Shown one piece after another: positions 19,435 to 33,183 of a stretch of 64,000 nucleotides of DNA (the first letter of the stretch is position 1; each line of letters starts with the position of its first letter). Source of the stretch: Pandoraea thiooxydans (lineage in GTDB: Bacteria > Pseudomonadota > Gammaproteobacteria > Burkholderiales > Burkholderiaceae); the NCBI RefSeq assembly GCF_001931675.1, contig NZ_CP014839.1:1922001-1986000 (forward strand), given 5' to 3'. The translations under genes were made by a program, and so were the position numbers. The notes below the pieces were generated by a model. That model saw nothing but the letters and a program-made list of their open reading frames with translations. It had not been told where the DNA came from and ran no database searches.

Positions 19435-19650
19435 TCAGGGCACCCAGTGGCCGCGAACCCAAACCCAGCGATAACCATTCCATCGGTAGTGACCGCGTAC
19501 CCAGTGATAGCCGGGCACCGGCGCGACCGGCACCACTTCGACGCGCGGCGCGGGTTGGGGTGGGCGCGCGGGTGCCACGACACAACCGCCGAGCGCGGCA
19601 CAGCAGGCCAGCGCAAGGCTCCAGCGGCTCATGCGGGGACGACATTTCAT
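19435..19650 (-). CDS. YXWGXW-repeat lipoprotein
   Basis: 71 residues with signal peptide and lipobox LGGC (Cys23), a Pro/Val linker (PARPPQPAPRVEVVPVAPVP) and Tyr/Trp repeats YHWVRGHYRWNGYRWVWVRG. This is the YXWGXW repeat family found on the outer membrane of Burkholderiales; function unknown. AGGAG precedes the ATG at 19650. Last gene of the ECF-sigma-linked minus-strand unit. Confidence 0.82.
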   Translation of the reverse strand: MKCRPRMSRWSLALACCAALGGCVVAPARPPQPAPRVEVVPVAPVPGYHWVRGHYRWNGYRWVWVRGHWVP

Positions 19651-19679
19651 CGAGACTCTCCTGGCAGGGACGAAAAAAT

Positions 19680-20828
19680 TCAGGTTCGCATCAAATCGCG
19701 CGGCGCGCCGCGCATGTCGGCGGCGGGAAACAGCGTGTGCGCGACCCGTCCGGTATCCAATCGCAAGCTTTGCGCGGCGGCCGCGGCGATCAACGCATCG
19801 AGCGCGGTAGTCGGCTTGAGGTCGCGATTCTGGTACAGGGCACCGGCGCCGAGTCCCGGCCAGTCGCCCAGGACCCGCCCGCCCTTGACTGCGCCGCCCA
19901 CCAGCATCGCCACCGCACCGGTGCCGTGATCGGTTCCGCTCGTGCCATTGGCAGCGGCGGTGCGGCCGAACTCGGTCGCCACCAGCACCGTCGTATTGCC
20001 CCACACGGGGCCCAACTGATCGCGCAGGGCTGCGAGCATCGTGTCGAGCGCCTTCAGGCGTGCGGCAAGACGCGGATTCTGCGCATCGTGCGTATCCCAC
20101 CCGCCAGTCTCGATCATGGCGATGCGCGGCCCGTCGGGGCGTGCCAGGAACTTCGCCGCCAGCTTGCCGAGCCCGGCCGGATCCTGCCGCCCGCGCATGT
20201 CGCCGGCCAGCGCCTGGGTTTGCATCGCCGAGGCCCACAACGGATGGAGTTGCGCATCATGCTCATAGAGCTGCGACACGCGCATCAGTAAATCATCGGG
20301 CGCCGATGGCAATGCCGACGGCGCGTAGGACGCCACTTCGACGCGGCCACGCAGCGCCAGCGGCACTGTCGGCGCCAGCGCAATCGCCCTCTCGCGGCTC
20401 TTCGGCAGCAGCGTCACCAGCCGGTTGAGCCAGCCGTCCTTGAGCTGGTAGGGCGCGGTGCCGCCGCTTTCCAACACGTTCTGGCCATCGAAATGCGAGC
20501 GCTGCCGATAGGGCGAGGCCACCGCGTGCACGAACAGCGCCTGCCCGGCCGCGTACATCCTGCCGGTCTCCACCAGCGACGGATGCAGTGCGAACAGGCC
20601 GTCGAGCTTGATGGCGGAGGCCGCGTCGATTGCCAGTTCGGCGCGCAACCCCGCATAGGCTGGATCCCCATACGGCACCACGGTGCTCAACCCATCGGCA
20701 GCGCCGCGCTGGATCACGAAAACGAAACGATGCTCGGTCTGCACGTTGGCGAACACGAGCTGGGGCGACACGAGTATCGCGCCGGCACCGGCGGCCGTGA
20801 GCGAAATGAATTTGCGGCGGGTCACCAT
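19680..20828 (-). CDS. DUF1501 domain protein with Tat-like signal
   Basis: 382 residues beginning MVTRRKFISLTAAGAGAILV, a twin-arginine-type signal followed by cleavage near VFA, so export is likely. The body has sulfatase-like DUF1501 features: FVFVIQRGAADGLSTVVPYG, IETGGWDTHDAQN, TEFGRTAAANGTSGTDHGTG. It is almost always paired with a DUF1800 gene, as here (5 nt gap). Role unknown; the fold is related to alkaline phosphatase-like enzymes. Confidence 0.87.
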   Translation of the reverse strand: MVTRRKFISLTAAGAGAILVSPQLVFANVQTEHRFVFVIQRGAADGLSTVVPYGDPAYAGLRAELAIDAASAIKLDGLFALHPSLVETGRMYAAGQALFVHAVASPYRQRSHFDGQNVLESGGTAPYQLKDGWLNRLVTLLPKSRERAIALAPTVPLALRGRVEVASYAPSALPSAPDDLLMRVSQLYEHDAQLHPLWASAMQTQALAGDMRGRQDPAGLGKLAAKFLARPDGPRIAMIETGGWDTHDAQNPRLAARLKALDTMLAALRDQLGPVWGNTTVLVATEFGRTAAANGTSGTDHGTGAVAMLVGGAVKGGRVLGDWPGLGAGALYQNRDLKPTTALDALIAAAAAQSLRLDTGRVAHTLFPAADMRGAPRDLMRT

Positions 20829-20833
20829 GGCGG

Positions 20834-22237
20834 CTATCTCCTGAGAAAATCCGGCGACACCAGCAACAGCGACAGACCGGTCGCTGCCGTATCGGCGTGC
20901 GCCACTGCCGTCGCGGTCGACGCACTGAGCGAGCCGAGCAGCAGCGTCTTGCCCAGCGCGCGCGGATCGCGCCGGTCGCCTACACGGGCGGCCAGGCGTC
21001 GCGCAAACTCGACGCGGCGCACCAGCGCATCGGGCGCGGCCCAGCTGGCCGCGATGTCGTCGTAGCCGGCGGGCGATCCGGGCTGCCACACCGGTTGCCC
21101 CAACTGGCGCAGCAGCGGCGCGGCGTGCATTTCGCCCAGATGCGCAAAGCCGAGGCCTCGCCATGACGAAATCGTCCATTCCCACGGCGTCTTGAATTTT
21201 TTGGGGTTCGGCGACCACGCCTCGGGCGCCTCGACCAGGGTGCGATAGACCGCCGGCAGATCGCCGCGGCTGCGCAAAAAGGTGTCGGTCAGACGGCTCA
21301 CCAGGGCCGGCGGCGGCGTGTCCGCGACAAAATGCCGAGCCAGCTCCTCGGCCAGATGGCGCGCCGTGGCGGGCGATGCGGCAAAGTCGCGCAGGATCGC
21401 CAGCGGCTGCGCCTCGCCGGCCTGATCGTAGGTTCGCCCCATGACGTGGCGCGCGCCTGGCTCATGCAAAGGCGCCCGAAAAACGAAAGTGCCGGGCGCG
21501 CGCCCGGTCCGCTCGGCTTCCTGCGGCCGGACGATGCTCCAGCCGGTCAGCGCGCGCGAGAACTCCGTCACGTCGGCCTGCGTATAGCCGCTGCGCACGC
21601 CAAGGGTATGCAACTCCATGATTTCGCGGCCGAGGTTTTCGTTCAGCCCGAACCTGCGTCCCGGGTGCAGCGCCTGGGCACGCCGCGCGGCCATGCTGTC
21701 GGGCCCGATCGAGTTGGTCTGATTCAAAAAAATCTGCATCGCCGGATGCCGCTCGACCGCCAGCAGCATATCTTCGAAGCGCCCCAGCACGTGCGGCCGG
21801 ATCGCCTCGGTCTCGAAGGATCCGGCCAACCCCGCGACGACGGGGTTGTCGGCCGACACGGCCAAGTGATTCGACCAGAAGTACACCAGCCGCTCGACGA
21901 ACGGGGCCGGGGTGTTCAGCGCATTCTCCACGCGCGCGGCGACGGCGGCACGATAAGCCCCGCGCATGGCCTGATTCAGCGCCTTTCTGGCCGCCGGCTT
22001 ATCGATCGCGGGGCTTTGCCGGATTTGCTGCCGGCGCGCGCCCAAATCGGTCGCCAGGGCAACGCTGCCGGGCTGGCTCGCCAGCGCCGCAGGCGTTGCC
22101 TGATAGGCGTCGAACTGCCGCAGCAACCACGCCTTGGGCCGCGCCGGCGCGGCTTCGTCGGCGCGTGCGCCCAGGCCGAAACGATTGACGGCGATCGCCG
22201 CGGCCGTCATGCCCGACAGGTTGGTCACGTCGATCAT
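20834..22237 (-). CDS. DUF1800 domain protein
   Basis: 467 residues of the DUF1800 family: AAIAVNRFGLGARADEAAPA at the start, YFWSNHLAVSAD, HPAMQIFLNQTNSIGPDS, NLGREIMELHTLGV and FSRALTGWSI. The ATG at 22237 is preceded by AAGGAG at 6 nt; an in-frame TTG one codon earlier is less likely. No signal peptide. Paired with DUF1501 in very many bacteria; function unknown. Confidence 0.88.
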   Translation of the reverse strand: MIDVTNLSGMTAAAIAVNRFGLGARADEAAPARPKAWLLRQFDAYQATPAALASQPGSVALATDLGARRQQIRQSPAIDKPAARKALNQAMRGAYRAAVAARVENALNTPAPFVERLVYFWSNHLAVSADNPVVAGLAGSFETEAIRPHVLGRFEDMLLAVERHPAMQIFLNQTNSIGPDSMAARRAQALHPGRRFGLNENLGREIMELHTLGVRSGYTQADVTEFSRALTGWSIVRPQEAERTGRAPGTFVFRAPLHEPGARHVMGRTYDQAGEAQPLAILRDFAASPATARHLAEELARHFVADTPPPALVSRLTDTFLRSRGDLPAVYRTLVEAPEAWSPNPKKFKTPWEWTISSWRGLGFAHLGEMHAAPLLRQLGQPVWQPGSPAGYDDIAASWAAPDALVRRVEFARRLAARVGDRRDPRALGKTLLLGSLSASTATAVAHADTAATGLSLLLVSPDFLRR

Positions 22238-22348
22238 CAAATGCTCCTTCGACCGGTTGTATTGCCATTAAACGTGGCAGTGCGCGGAATCCGTCGCCAA
22301 ATTTCCCCTGCGTCGCTTCGTCGCTCCACCGCGCCGGCGCGATCCGGG

Positions 22349-22837
22349 TCAGTCGCGCGGCGCTCGCCGCTTCGGCGGCCGGCGCCACTGTCCGCTGCGG
22401 GTGAGCCCTTCGGCAAACAACTTGCGCTGCTCGGGCGGCAGGCTCGCGGCATAATCCACCACGCTGTTCTCGACGCGGGTGCGCAGCGCCATGTCGGCCT
22501 GACGCGTGCGCTCGAGGGCGGCGTCCAGCGCATTGCGGTCGAGTTGCGGCGCGCCCAGCAAGGCGAGCACTTCGCGCCGGCCCTCGCGTCCTTGCAGGGC
22601 AAACTCACGTGCGCCCTTGCGCGCGGCCTTCAGGGCGGCGATAAACTCCTGCTGGCGCTCCGCTGGCAGTTCGTCGGCCGCAAAGCGCAGCGCGGCGCGC
22701 GGCGGCGCATGCGCGACCAGGCCAGGGCGATGTGCGGTAAGCCATTGATAGCCCCCGCCGACGATGCCGCCGAGCAAAAAGGCGTTCAGTATCAGGGAGC
22801 CCACCAACATGAGCTTCACGGTCCGATCGTTCATCAT
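22349..22837 (-). CDS. Periplasmic Metal_resist (CpxP/Spy-like) protein
   Basis: 162 residues with one N-terminal membrane anchor (LMLVGSLILNAFLLGGIVGG) and a helical, Arg/Ala-rich periplasmic part (ELPAERQQEFIAALKAARKG, then LPPEQRKLFAEGLTRSGQW) typical of the heavy-metal-sensor/Metal_resist family. In related ECF systems such proteins act as periplasmic sensors with the anti-sigma factor. Its ATG overlaps the anti-sigma stop (ATGA). Confidence 0.78.
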   Translation of the reverse strand: MMNDRTVKLMLVGSLILNAFLLGGIVGGGYQWLTAHRPGLVAHAPPRAALRFAADELPAERQQEFIAALKAARKGAREFALQGREGRREVLALLGAPQLDRNALDAALERTRQADMALRTRVENSVVDYAASLPPEQRKLFAEGLTRSGQWRRPPKRRAPRD

Positions 22838-23247
22838 CCCCCCCATTGCTGCACGGAGCCGCTGAACGAGGTCAGCGGCTCACCCCCGTAATGCCCCGCC
22901 GCCGGTTCGTTACTCACAAGAAAAAACGACACGATGAGCGCGCCGGCCAGCGCGCCAGCAACACCCGCCCCCGCGAAAATGGCGCTCGACCACCAGATCT
23001 GCGCACGCTCGATCAGCATGCGCTTGGGTGCGCCCGCAACAATGCGCCGCATCAGCGCGCTGTCGGGCGGCGCGACCCGGTGCGCGGCGAGCAAATCGTC
23101 CAGGCTGGCGGCCGCGGCAAGCATTTCGTCGGCTGCGGCGCGATGCCGGGCGGCCCAACGCTGCGCATCGACACGTTCGTCACGGGGCCAATGGCGCTCA
23201 TCGGCGCCATAGGTCTCGACAAGGGTCTGAAATCTTTCTGGCGTCAT
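22834..23247 (-). CDS. Putative anti-sigma factor (single membrane span)
   Basis: 137 residues starting MTPERFQTLVETYGADERHW, a cytosolic helical N-terminal part and one transmembrane helix near residues 92-116 (AIFAGAGVAGALAGALIVSF). The position between an ECF sigma gene and a Metal_resist gene, with ATGA overlaps at both ends, supports the role. No zinc-binding HxxxCxxC motif is present. Presumably it holds the sigma factor at the membrane until an envelope signal arrives. Confidence 0.75.
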   Translation of the reverse strand: MTPERFQTLVETYGADERHWPRDERVDAQRWAARHRAAADEMLAAAASLDDLLAAHRVAPPDSALMRRIVAGAPKRMLIERAQIWWSSAIFAGAGVAGALAGALIVSFFLVSNEPAAGHYGGEPLTSFSGSVQQWGG

Positions 23248-23798
23248 GGCAAATCTCCCCCGGCACCCTGCAGTTGCGCGCGCAGGCCCCGGCGTGCTCT
23301 GGCGAGCAGGCTCTCCAGCGCCTCGACGCTGACGTTCATCAAACTCGCCGCCTCGATATTCGACAGCTCCTGGTAATAGCACAGCACCAGTGCCTCGCGC
23401 TGGCGGACCGGCAGCGCAGCCAATGCCGCCTGGACCTGCGCGCCGCGCGAGCGCGCCTCCCACGCCAGATCGGGGGGCGCGGCAGGGTCGGCGCCGTCGG
23501 GCAGATCGTCGCGCGGCTCCTCGCGCTGCCGCCGCAGGCGGTCATAGCACAGGTTGAGCGCCACGCGGTGCAGCCAGGTATCGAACCTCGCCTCACCCTC
23601 GCGCCAATGCGGCGCCTGCTTCCACACTCGCGCAAATACGTCTTGCGCCACGTCTTCGGCTTCCATCCGGTCCCCCAATAATCTGGTCGCGAGCGCGAGC
23701 AGTCGCGGCAGCTTCTGCGCGACCATGGTCCGGATAGCTACCGGATCTTGTTTTCCGACGCGCGCGAGCAACTCGGCGTCAGGATCTCGTTCGCTCAA
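23244..23798 (-). CDS. ECF-type RNA polymerase sigma factor
   Basis: 184 residues with sigma region 2 (LLGDRMEAEDVAQDVFARVW, FDTWLHRVALNLCYDRLRR) and region 4 (LPVRQREALVLCYYQELSN then SVEALESLLARARRGLR). First gene of a unit sigma - anti-sigma - Metal_resist - DUF1800 - DUF1501 - YXWGXW. It probably drives its own promoter and this operon in response to envelope or metal stress; the signal is unknown. Confidence 0.9.
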   Translation of the reverse strand: MSERDPDAELLARVGKQDPVAIRTMVAQKLPRLLALATRLLGDRMEAEDVAQDVFARVWKQAPHWREGEARFDTWLHRVALNLCYDRLRRQREEPRDDLPDGADPAAPPDLAWEARSRGAQVQAALAALPVRQREALVLCYYQELSNIEAASLMNVSVEALESLLARARRGLRAQLQGAGGDLP

Positions 23799-23931
23799 TG
23801 CGTTTATTCCCGCGCCATCCAGCGCGCAAAGGGTGGTTATTCAGGTGGCGATCCGTCGGTCGCGCCGATCGGCCGGCATAGCCCCCCGGGGCGCCGCAGT
23901 TCGCCGGCCGTGCGGTATTGTCCGGCAGCGA

Positions 23932-24039
23932 TCAATACACCACCACCCGCGGCCGGTAATACACCGGCCGGGCTGGCACGACCACACAACCGGCCAACGA
24001 TATCGCCGCCAGGGCCAGAATCAGTAACGTTTTCATCAT
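23932..24039 (-). CDS. Very small lipoprotein (35 residues)
   Basis: Minus-strand frame of 35 codons starting MMKTLLILALAAISLAGC, a complete signal peptide with lipobox LAGC, followed by VVVPARPVYYRPRVVVY and TGA. The Val/Pro/Tyr-rich tail resembles the linker of the YXWGXW proteins on either side (19435 and 24093). The ribosome-binding site is weak (GAGC). It may be a remnant or minimal member of that family; a real product is likely but unproven. Confidence 0.6.
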   Translation of the reverse strand: MMKTLLILALAAISLAGCVVVPARPVYYRPRVVVY

Positions 24040-24092
24040 CTTGCTCGCTTACCAGCCGATCGAAAGTCGTTGCGCCAGCCGCCAGCGCAGGC

Positions 24093-24395
24093 TCAACGGG
24101 CCCAGTGCCCCTCGATCCAGCGCCAGTGAGGACCGCGCTGCACCCAATGTCCAGGCACCCAGCGGTACCCGGCATGCCGCAGCCGCCAGTGCCCGGGCAC
24201 CCAAATATAACGGCCGTGCGCCCAGCGCCAATGACCGCGCTGCCAGACATAGCCCGGGCGAGGCGCCGGCATGACTTCCACGCGTGGCGGCGGTGGCGCG
24301 ATAGGCGCCACGATCACGGCTTGGGCAAAGACTGCCGGGCTCAGCAGCAACGCCGCCGCCGCGAGCGCCGCCTTCGAGCGTTTGAGTATCGTCAT
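24093..24395 (-). CDS. YXWGXW-repeat secreted protein
   Basis: 100 residues: signal peptide (ALAAAALLLSPAVFAQA), a Pro-rich linker (VIVAPIAPPPPRVEVMPAP) and several Trp/Tyr repeats such as YVWQRGHWRWAHGRYIWVPG and YRWVPGHWV. There is no lipobox Cys, so it is probably periplasmic or cell-surface. GGGAGA precedes the ATG at 24395. Function unknown; related to the lipoprotein at 19435. Confidence 0.8.
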   Translation of the reverse strand: MTILKRSKAALAAAALLLSPAVFAQAVIVAPIAPPPPRVEVMPAPRPGYVWQRGHWRWAHGRYIWVPGHWRLRHAGYRWVPGHWVQRGPHWRWIEGHWAR

Positions 24396-24581
24396 GAAAT
24401 TCTCCCGAAAGATTGATTTTGTTGATCGGGCAAGCGCCATATGGCCCGTCTTGTCGATTAAACGGCGCAACCGGGCCAATCCGTCGCAAGCCGTTGAATT
24501 TTTTTATCCGGGTCAGGCGTATGCCCGGTTTTGCGCGGCGCCGCGGGTAGGCGGACAGGCTGGACAGAGGCGGCGCGGGGC

Positions 24582-25450
24582 TTACCGCTCGTGCCCGTCG
24601 GGCTCGGCGACACCTTGGGCGGACAGCTCGATGATCTCGGCGGTGATTTCTTCCTGGCGCAGCCGCCGGTATTGTCCGGTCAGCTCGGCGAGCTTGGTGC
24701 GCACGTTATGCTGGGCCGAGGTCATGGCAAACAGGCGCGCCTCGTTTTCGGCTGCGAAGGACAGCAGCACGGCCTCGCACAACTGCGTATAGATATACTC
24801 CTCGGCCAGCCGTGCCAGCAAGCGGGGCAAGGGCAGGGTGGTCAGCGGCGCCTGCCCCGCTGCGGTGCGCGCGAAACGCGAGAAATCGAACGGCAGCAAT
24901 GTTTTGATGACAATCTCGATCGGCTCGGTCGCCTGCGGCGTCGCGTGCAGCATCGTGACCCGATCCACGCCGCCGCGCGCCAGACGGCGATACAGCGCAT
25001 CGGTCAGGCGATCGCCCAGTCCCGGCATCTCGCTGGCGTGGGCGATCATCGGGGCGCACCAGGCGATGCGCATGCCGCGGGCTTTGGCGATCAGCGCGCC
25101 GCGGTCCCCGACAAAGAAATATTCGGTCGCGCGCGCCCCCGATTGGCGCTCGGCGGCCGCCACCAGGTGCTCGTTGAACGCGCCGACGAAACCCTGTTCG
25201 GCGCACAGCACGATGACGATCCGGCCGCCGTTGGCCCGCGCCAGGTCCGGCGTCCCGGCGGAATCGCCTTGCTCCAGCGTCAGCGCCGCGCCGATCGCCT
25301 GCGCGATGGTGTCGGCACAGGTGCGGATCCCGTCGAGCCGGGCGCGGGCCTCCCTGGCGCGTGCCGCGGCAATGCCGCGCATCGCCCCGACCACGGCAGC
25401 CAGATCCTGGACGCTGTCCAGCCGGGCCTGCACGTCGCTGAGCTTGTCGC

Positions 25451-25454
<4 letters not shown>
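24582..25454 (-). CDS. atpG: N-ATPase gamma subunit
   Basis: 290 residues. N-terminal coiled coil ([40 protein letters not shown]) and C-terminal coiled coil ([40 protein letters not shown]) with the usual ATAE-type region. It forms the central rotor shaft of the alternative F-type ATPase. Divergent from housekeeping gamma, as expected for N-ATPases. Last gene of atpDCQRBEFAG, overlapping atpA by ATGA. Confidence 0.9.
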
Positions 25455-26945
<1,491 letters not shown>

Positions 26946-26953
<8 letters not shown>

Positions 26954-27695
26954 GAGACACCTCGCGACCGAGCAGTTCAGCCTGCAGCAACGACAGGTCG
27001 GTCCGCAGGCTATTGCGCACGATCGCGTGCGGCGCTTCGAGCTCCAGGCCGGCCAGCACGGCCGGATCGACGCCAAGTGAAAGTACCGCCTCGTGTCCGA
27101 GCGCCTTGCTGATCGCGCGCTGGCAATCGTCCTGTTCGACGGTGCTCAAGGCGCGTGCGGCGACCAGGCGCAGTGGCGCGCCGGCGTGGCCCAGCGAAGC
27201 GCGCAAATCGCCCGGGAGTTTGGCCAGCTCCGCCGCGAGTCCGTCGATGAAGCCGGCCACGCGCGCTTCCGGCGGCAGCCGCTCGAGCAGTCTCGCGGCC
27301 ACCTCGAGCGCAAACAGCGAGGCTCGGCGGGCATCGGCCTGGGCGGCATCGCGCCGCGCCGCCGCGATCTCCGCATTTGCCGCGGCGCGCAACCGCTCGG
27401 CCTCCGCATGGGCCGCCGCGATCAGCGAGGTCTTGAGCGCCCCGGCCTCGGCAGCCGCTTCGTCCAGCGCCTTGCCGCGCTGCTGTGCCACACGCGCGGC
27501 GTCGGCCTCGGCCTGCTGGCGCGCATCGAGCGCGGCGCGCCGGGCTGCCTCGGCGTCGGCCAGCAAAGCCGCCGCGGCCTGCTGGCGCTCGCCGACAATT
27601 TTCACGATCGGAGTGAACAGAAAGTGCGCCAGCAGCCACACCAACACCAATGCATTGACGGCCTGCAGCCCGAGCGTCCACCAATCGATATGCAT
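26946..27695 (-). CDS. atpF: N-ATPase subunit b (long, delta-like C-terminus)
   Basis: 249 residues: one N-terminal membrane helix ([20 protein letters not shown]), a long Ala/Arg/Glu-rich coiled coil ([20 protein letters not shown]) and a C-terminal globular part resembling delta. N-ATPase operons lack a separate delta gene, so this subunit likely forms the whole peripheral stalk. The ATG at 27695 is chosen over an upstream frame start at 27731. Confidence 0.88.
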
Positions 27696-27708
27696 GGCGT
27701 CCCCGGAC

Positions 27709-27957
27709 TCACTTGACGAACGGGTTGGCAAACAGCACCAGCAATGCCACCACCAGGCAATAGATCGCCATGGTCTCGATCATCGCCAGCCCGACAAACA
27801 GCGTGCGGGAAATCGTCCCGGCGGATTCCGGCTGGCGCGCCAGCGCGTCCATTGCCGCGGCGACGGCCCGGCCTTCGCCGAGCGCCGGGCCGATCGCGCC
27901 GAACGATACGGCGATCGCCGCGGCGAGAATGCTGACGACTTGGATCAGATTGTTCAT
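27709..27957 (-). CDS. atpE: N-ATPase c subunit (rotor ring)
   Basis: 82 residues, two helices. The ion-binding carboxylate is Glu61 in GLAMIETMAIYCLVV, with Thr62 and Tyr66, and a second Glu28 in GPALGEGRAV. This two-glutamate arrangement with E-T...Y resembles Na+-binding c-rings and is a hallmark of N-ATPases, but the Burkholderia pseudomallei N-ATPase ring has been reported to be proton-specific. GAGG precedes the ATG at 27957. Confidence 0.93.
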   Translation of the reverse strand: MNNLIQVVSILAAAIAVSFGAIGPALGEGRAVAAAMDALARQPESAGTISRTLFVGLAMIETMAIYCLVVALLVLFANPFVK

Positions 27958-27965
27958 ATCGTTCC

Positions 27966-28652
27966 TCATTGTTTATCGGCATGCGCAGGCTCGCTCTCGC
28001 CCAGCGCCGCGCCGATGAAAACCATCGCCAATACCGTGAAGATGTAGGCCTGCACCGCGCCGGTCAGCAAGTCCAGCGCCATCAGCGGGATCGGCACCAG
28101 CAGCCCCGCCAGCGACAGCACGATGCCGACCACAAACACGCCGCTCATGATGTTGCCGAACAGCCGCACGATCAGCGAAAAAGTGCGTGTGAGCTGCTCG
28201 ACCAGATTCAGCGGGATCATGAGCCAGGTCGGCTCGGCAAAGGTCGCCAGATAGCGGCGCAGGCCGCGCACGCGAATGCCGTAGAAAATCGTCGCGCAGA
28301 AAACGATCAGCGCCAGTGCCGCGTCGGTCTCGATATGCGCGGTCGGCGGCTCCACGCCTGGCACCAGCGACGACCAGTTGCAGGCGAGAATCAACAGAAA
28401 AATGGTGCCGACCAGCGCTCGGTAGGGCGCCGGTTCGACCTGCATGGTGCCGCGAATCTGCTCGTCGATCGTGCCCACCAGCAATTCGAATACCGTCTGC
28501 GCTTTCGACGGGCTCAGACGCAGGCGGCGCGTGACCAGCGCCGCGCCGGCCCACAGCACCGCCATCACAACCCAGGTCGTGGCCACCGGCGACGAGATCG
28601 GCACTGGCCCGAGGTGAAACAGCGGCTGCGTCGCAAGCGGCGAAGTCATCAT
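27966..28652 (-). CDS. atpB: N-ATPase a subunit (ion channel)
   Basis: 228 residues, about five to six membrane helices. The essential stator arginine is in SLIVRLFGNIMSGVFVVGI. Shorter at the N-terminus than housekeeping AtpB (about 270-290). AAGGAG lies 8 nt before the ATG at 28652, which overlaps the atpR stop (ATGA). It forms the half-channels facing the c-ring. Confidence 0.93.
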   Translation of the reverse strand: MMTSPLATQPLFHLGPVPISSPVATTWVVMAVLWAGAALVTRRLRLSPSKAQTVFELLVGTIDEQIRGTMQVEPAPYRALVGTIFLLILACNWSSLVPGVEPPTAHIETDAALALIVFCATIFYGIRVRGLRRYLATFAEPTWLMIPLNLVEQLTRTFSLIVRLFGNIMSGVFVVGIVLSLAGLLVPIPLMALDLLTGAVQAYIFTVLAMVFIGAALGESEPAHADKQ

Positions 28653-28975
28653 GGTTGCGCTCCTTTTTGCGAGGCACCTCGCACGACGGTCTGCGTTGCC
28701 TCCCGGGCATTGCGGCGCAGCGCGCCGCGGCGCGCCAGCAGCAAGCCGGCCGCGCCGCTCAGCAACACCCATGCGCCCAATCTGGCAAGTGCGAAAAATA
28801 TCAGCGCCAGCAGCGCCAGCCGGCCCGCCTGCAGCAGCAGCGCCCTGGCGGCCGCGCCCGCGGCGAACAGGCGCACGGTCTGGCGCAGCGTGGCAAAGTG
28901 CAGCACCCCGGCCAACCAGCCGGCGACGCCGCCGATGACGAGCTGCACCGAAAGTGTCAAATGTGACGCGATCAT
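28649..28975 (-). CDS. atpR: N-ATPase accessory subunit AtpR
   Basis: 108-residue protein with about three hydrophobic helices (LSVQLVIGGVAGWLAGVLHF, LLLQAGRLALLALIFFALAR, LGAWVLLSGAAGLLLARRGA). Position between atpQ and atpB and topology identify it as AtpR, found only in N-ATPase operons and proposed to help c-ring assembly. Arg residues at the membrane edge are typical. Overlaps both neighbours by ATGA. Confidence 0.85.
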   Translation of the reverse strand: MIASHLTLSVQLVIGGVAGWLAGVLHFATLRQTVRLFAAGAAARALLLQAGRLALLALIFFALARLGAWVLLSGAAGLLLARRGALRRNAREATQTVVRGASQKGAQP

Positions 28976-29295
28976 GATTTCCCTCCGGTTTGCCGGTGCA
29001 TCCATTTCCATGCGAACCACAAGCCAAGCGCGGCGCCCAGCATCAGCAACGGCGCCGAGAAAAACACCCCGGTGCCCAGCCGGCGGTCCAGCCAGCGGCC
29101 GGCGGCCAGGCCGAGCAAGGTGGGCGTGACGATGGTCCAGCCCAGAATGCCGATCTGGCCCAACCGGCTGCCCAGCGACGGCTCCGGCTCGTCGCGCCGG
29201 CGCGCCTCGCGCCGCAACGCCTCGCGCGCCGCATGAGCGACCCGGTCAGTCGGCGGCTCAGCGTGCCGCGGTGGGGGAGTGTCGTTCGGATCCAT
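28972..29295 (-). CDS. atpQ: N-ATPase accessory subunit AtpQ (AtpI-like)
   Basis: 107 residues: a charged N-terminus (DRVAHAAREALRREARRRDE) and two membrane helices (ILGWTIVTPTLLGLAAGRWL and GVFFSAPLLMLGAALGLWFA), like AtpI/AtpQ. The ATG at 29295 was chosen since the upstream frame overlaps atpC without homology. It starts 10 nt after atpC. Confidence 0.83.
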   Translation of the reverse strand: MDPNDTPPPRHAEPPTDRVAHAAREALRREARRRDEPEPSLGSRLGQIGILGWTIVTPTLLGLAAGRWLDRRLGTGVFFSAPLLMLGAALGLWFAWKWMHRQTGGKS

Positions 29296-29305
29296 AGGAC
29301 TGCCT

Positions 29306-33070
<3,765 letters not shown>

Positions 33071-33169
33071 CGAATTTCCTTTGACAAAACGCTGTTCGGC
33101 GCGGCAGCCAATATCGATTCTCATCATGCACCTCGCCGCCCGCGCCACGCGTGGAGGTGACGAGTTCAT

Positions 33170-33183
33170 TTGACGTACGTCAT
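33170..33183 (+). promoter_or_regulatory. FNR-type box (TTGACGTACGTCAT) between phaC and hsp20
   Basis: TTGAC-GTAC-GTCAT, 9 of 10 half-site positions of TTGAY-N4-RTCAA, inside a perfect palindrome TGACGTACGTCA. Towards hsp20 a TAGGAT hexamer (33205-33210) ends 33.5 bp from the box centre, the class II (-41.5) layout. Towards phaC no clear -10 at that spacing. Confidence 0.75.

Noticed and set aside
18993-19616. N-terminal extension of gnd up to 19616
   Set aside because: No homology in the extension; the ATG at 18992 has AAGGAG and starts the cofactor loop.
21332-22891. 519-codon plus-strand open frame over DUF1800
   Set aside because: Low-complexity Arg/Gln-rich translation with no domain; overlaps three well supported minus-strand genes.
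24505-24540. CCGGG/CCCGG hairpin after atpG
   Set aside because: On the minus strand it is followed by an A run, not T; on the plus strand no gene reads into it.
27709-27957. Calling the N-ATPase a sodium pump
   Set aside because: The residues are suggestive, but the best-studied Burkholderia N-ATPase is reported proton-specific, so ion use is left open.
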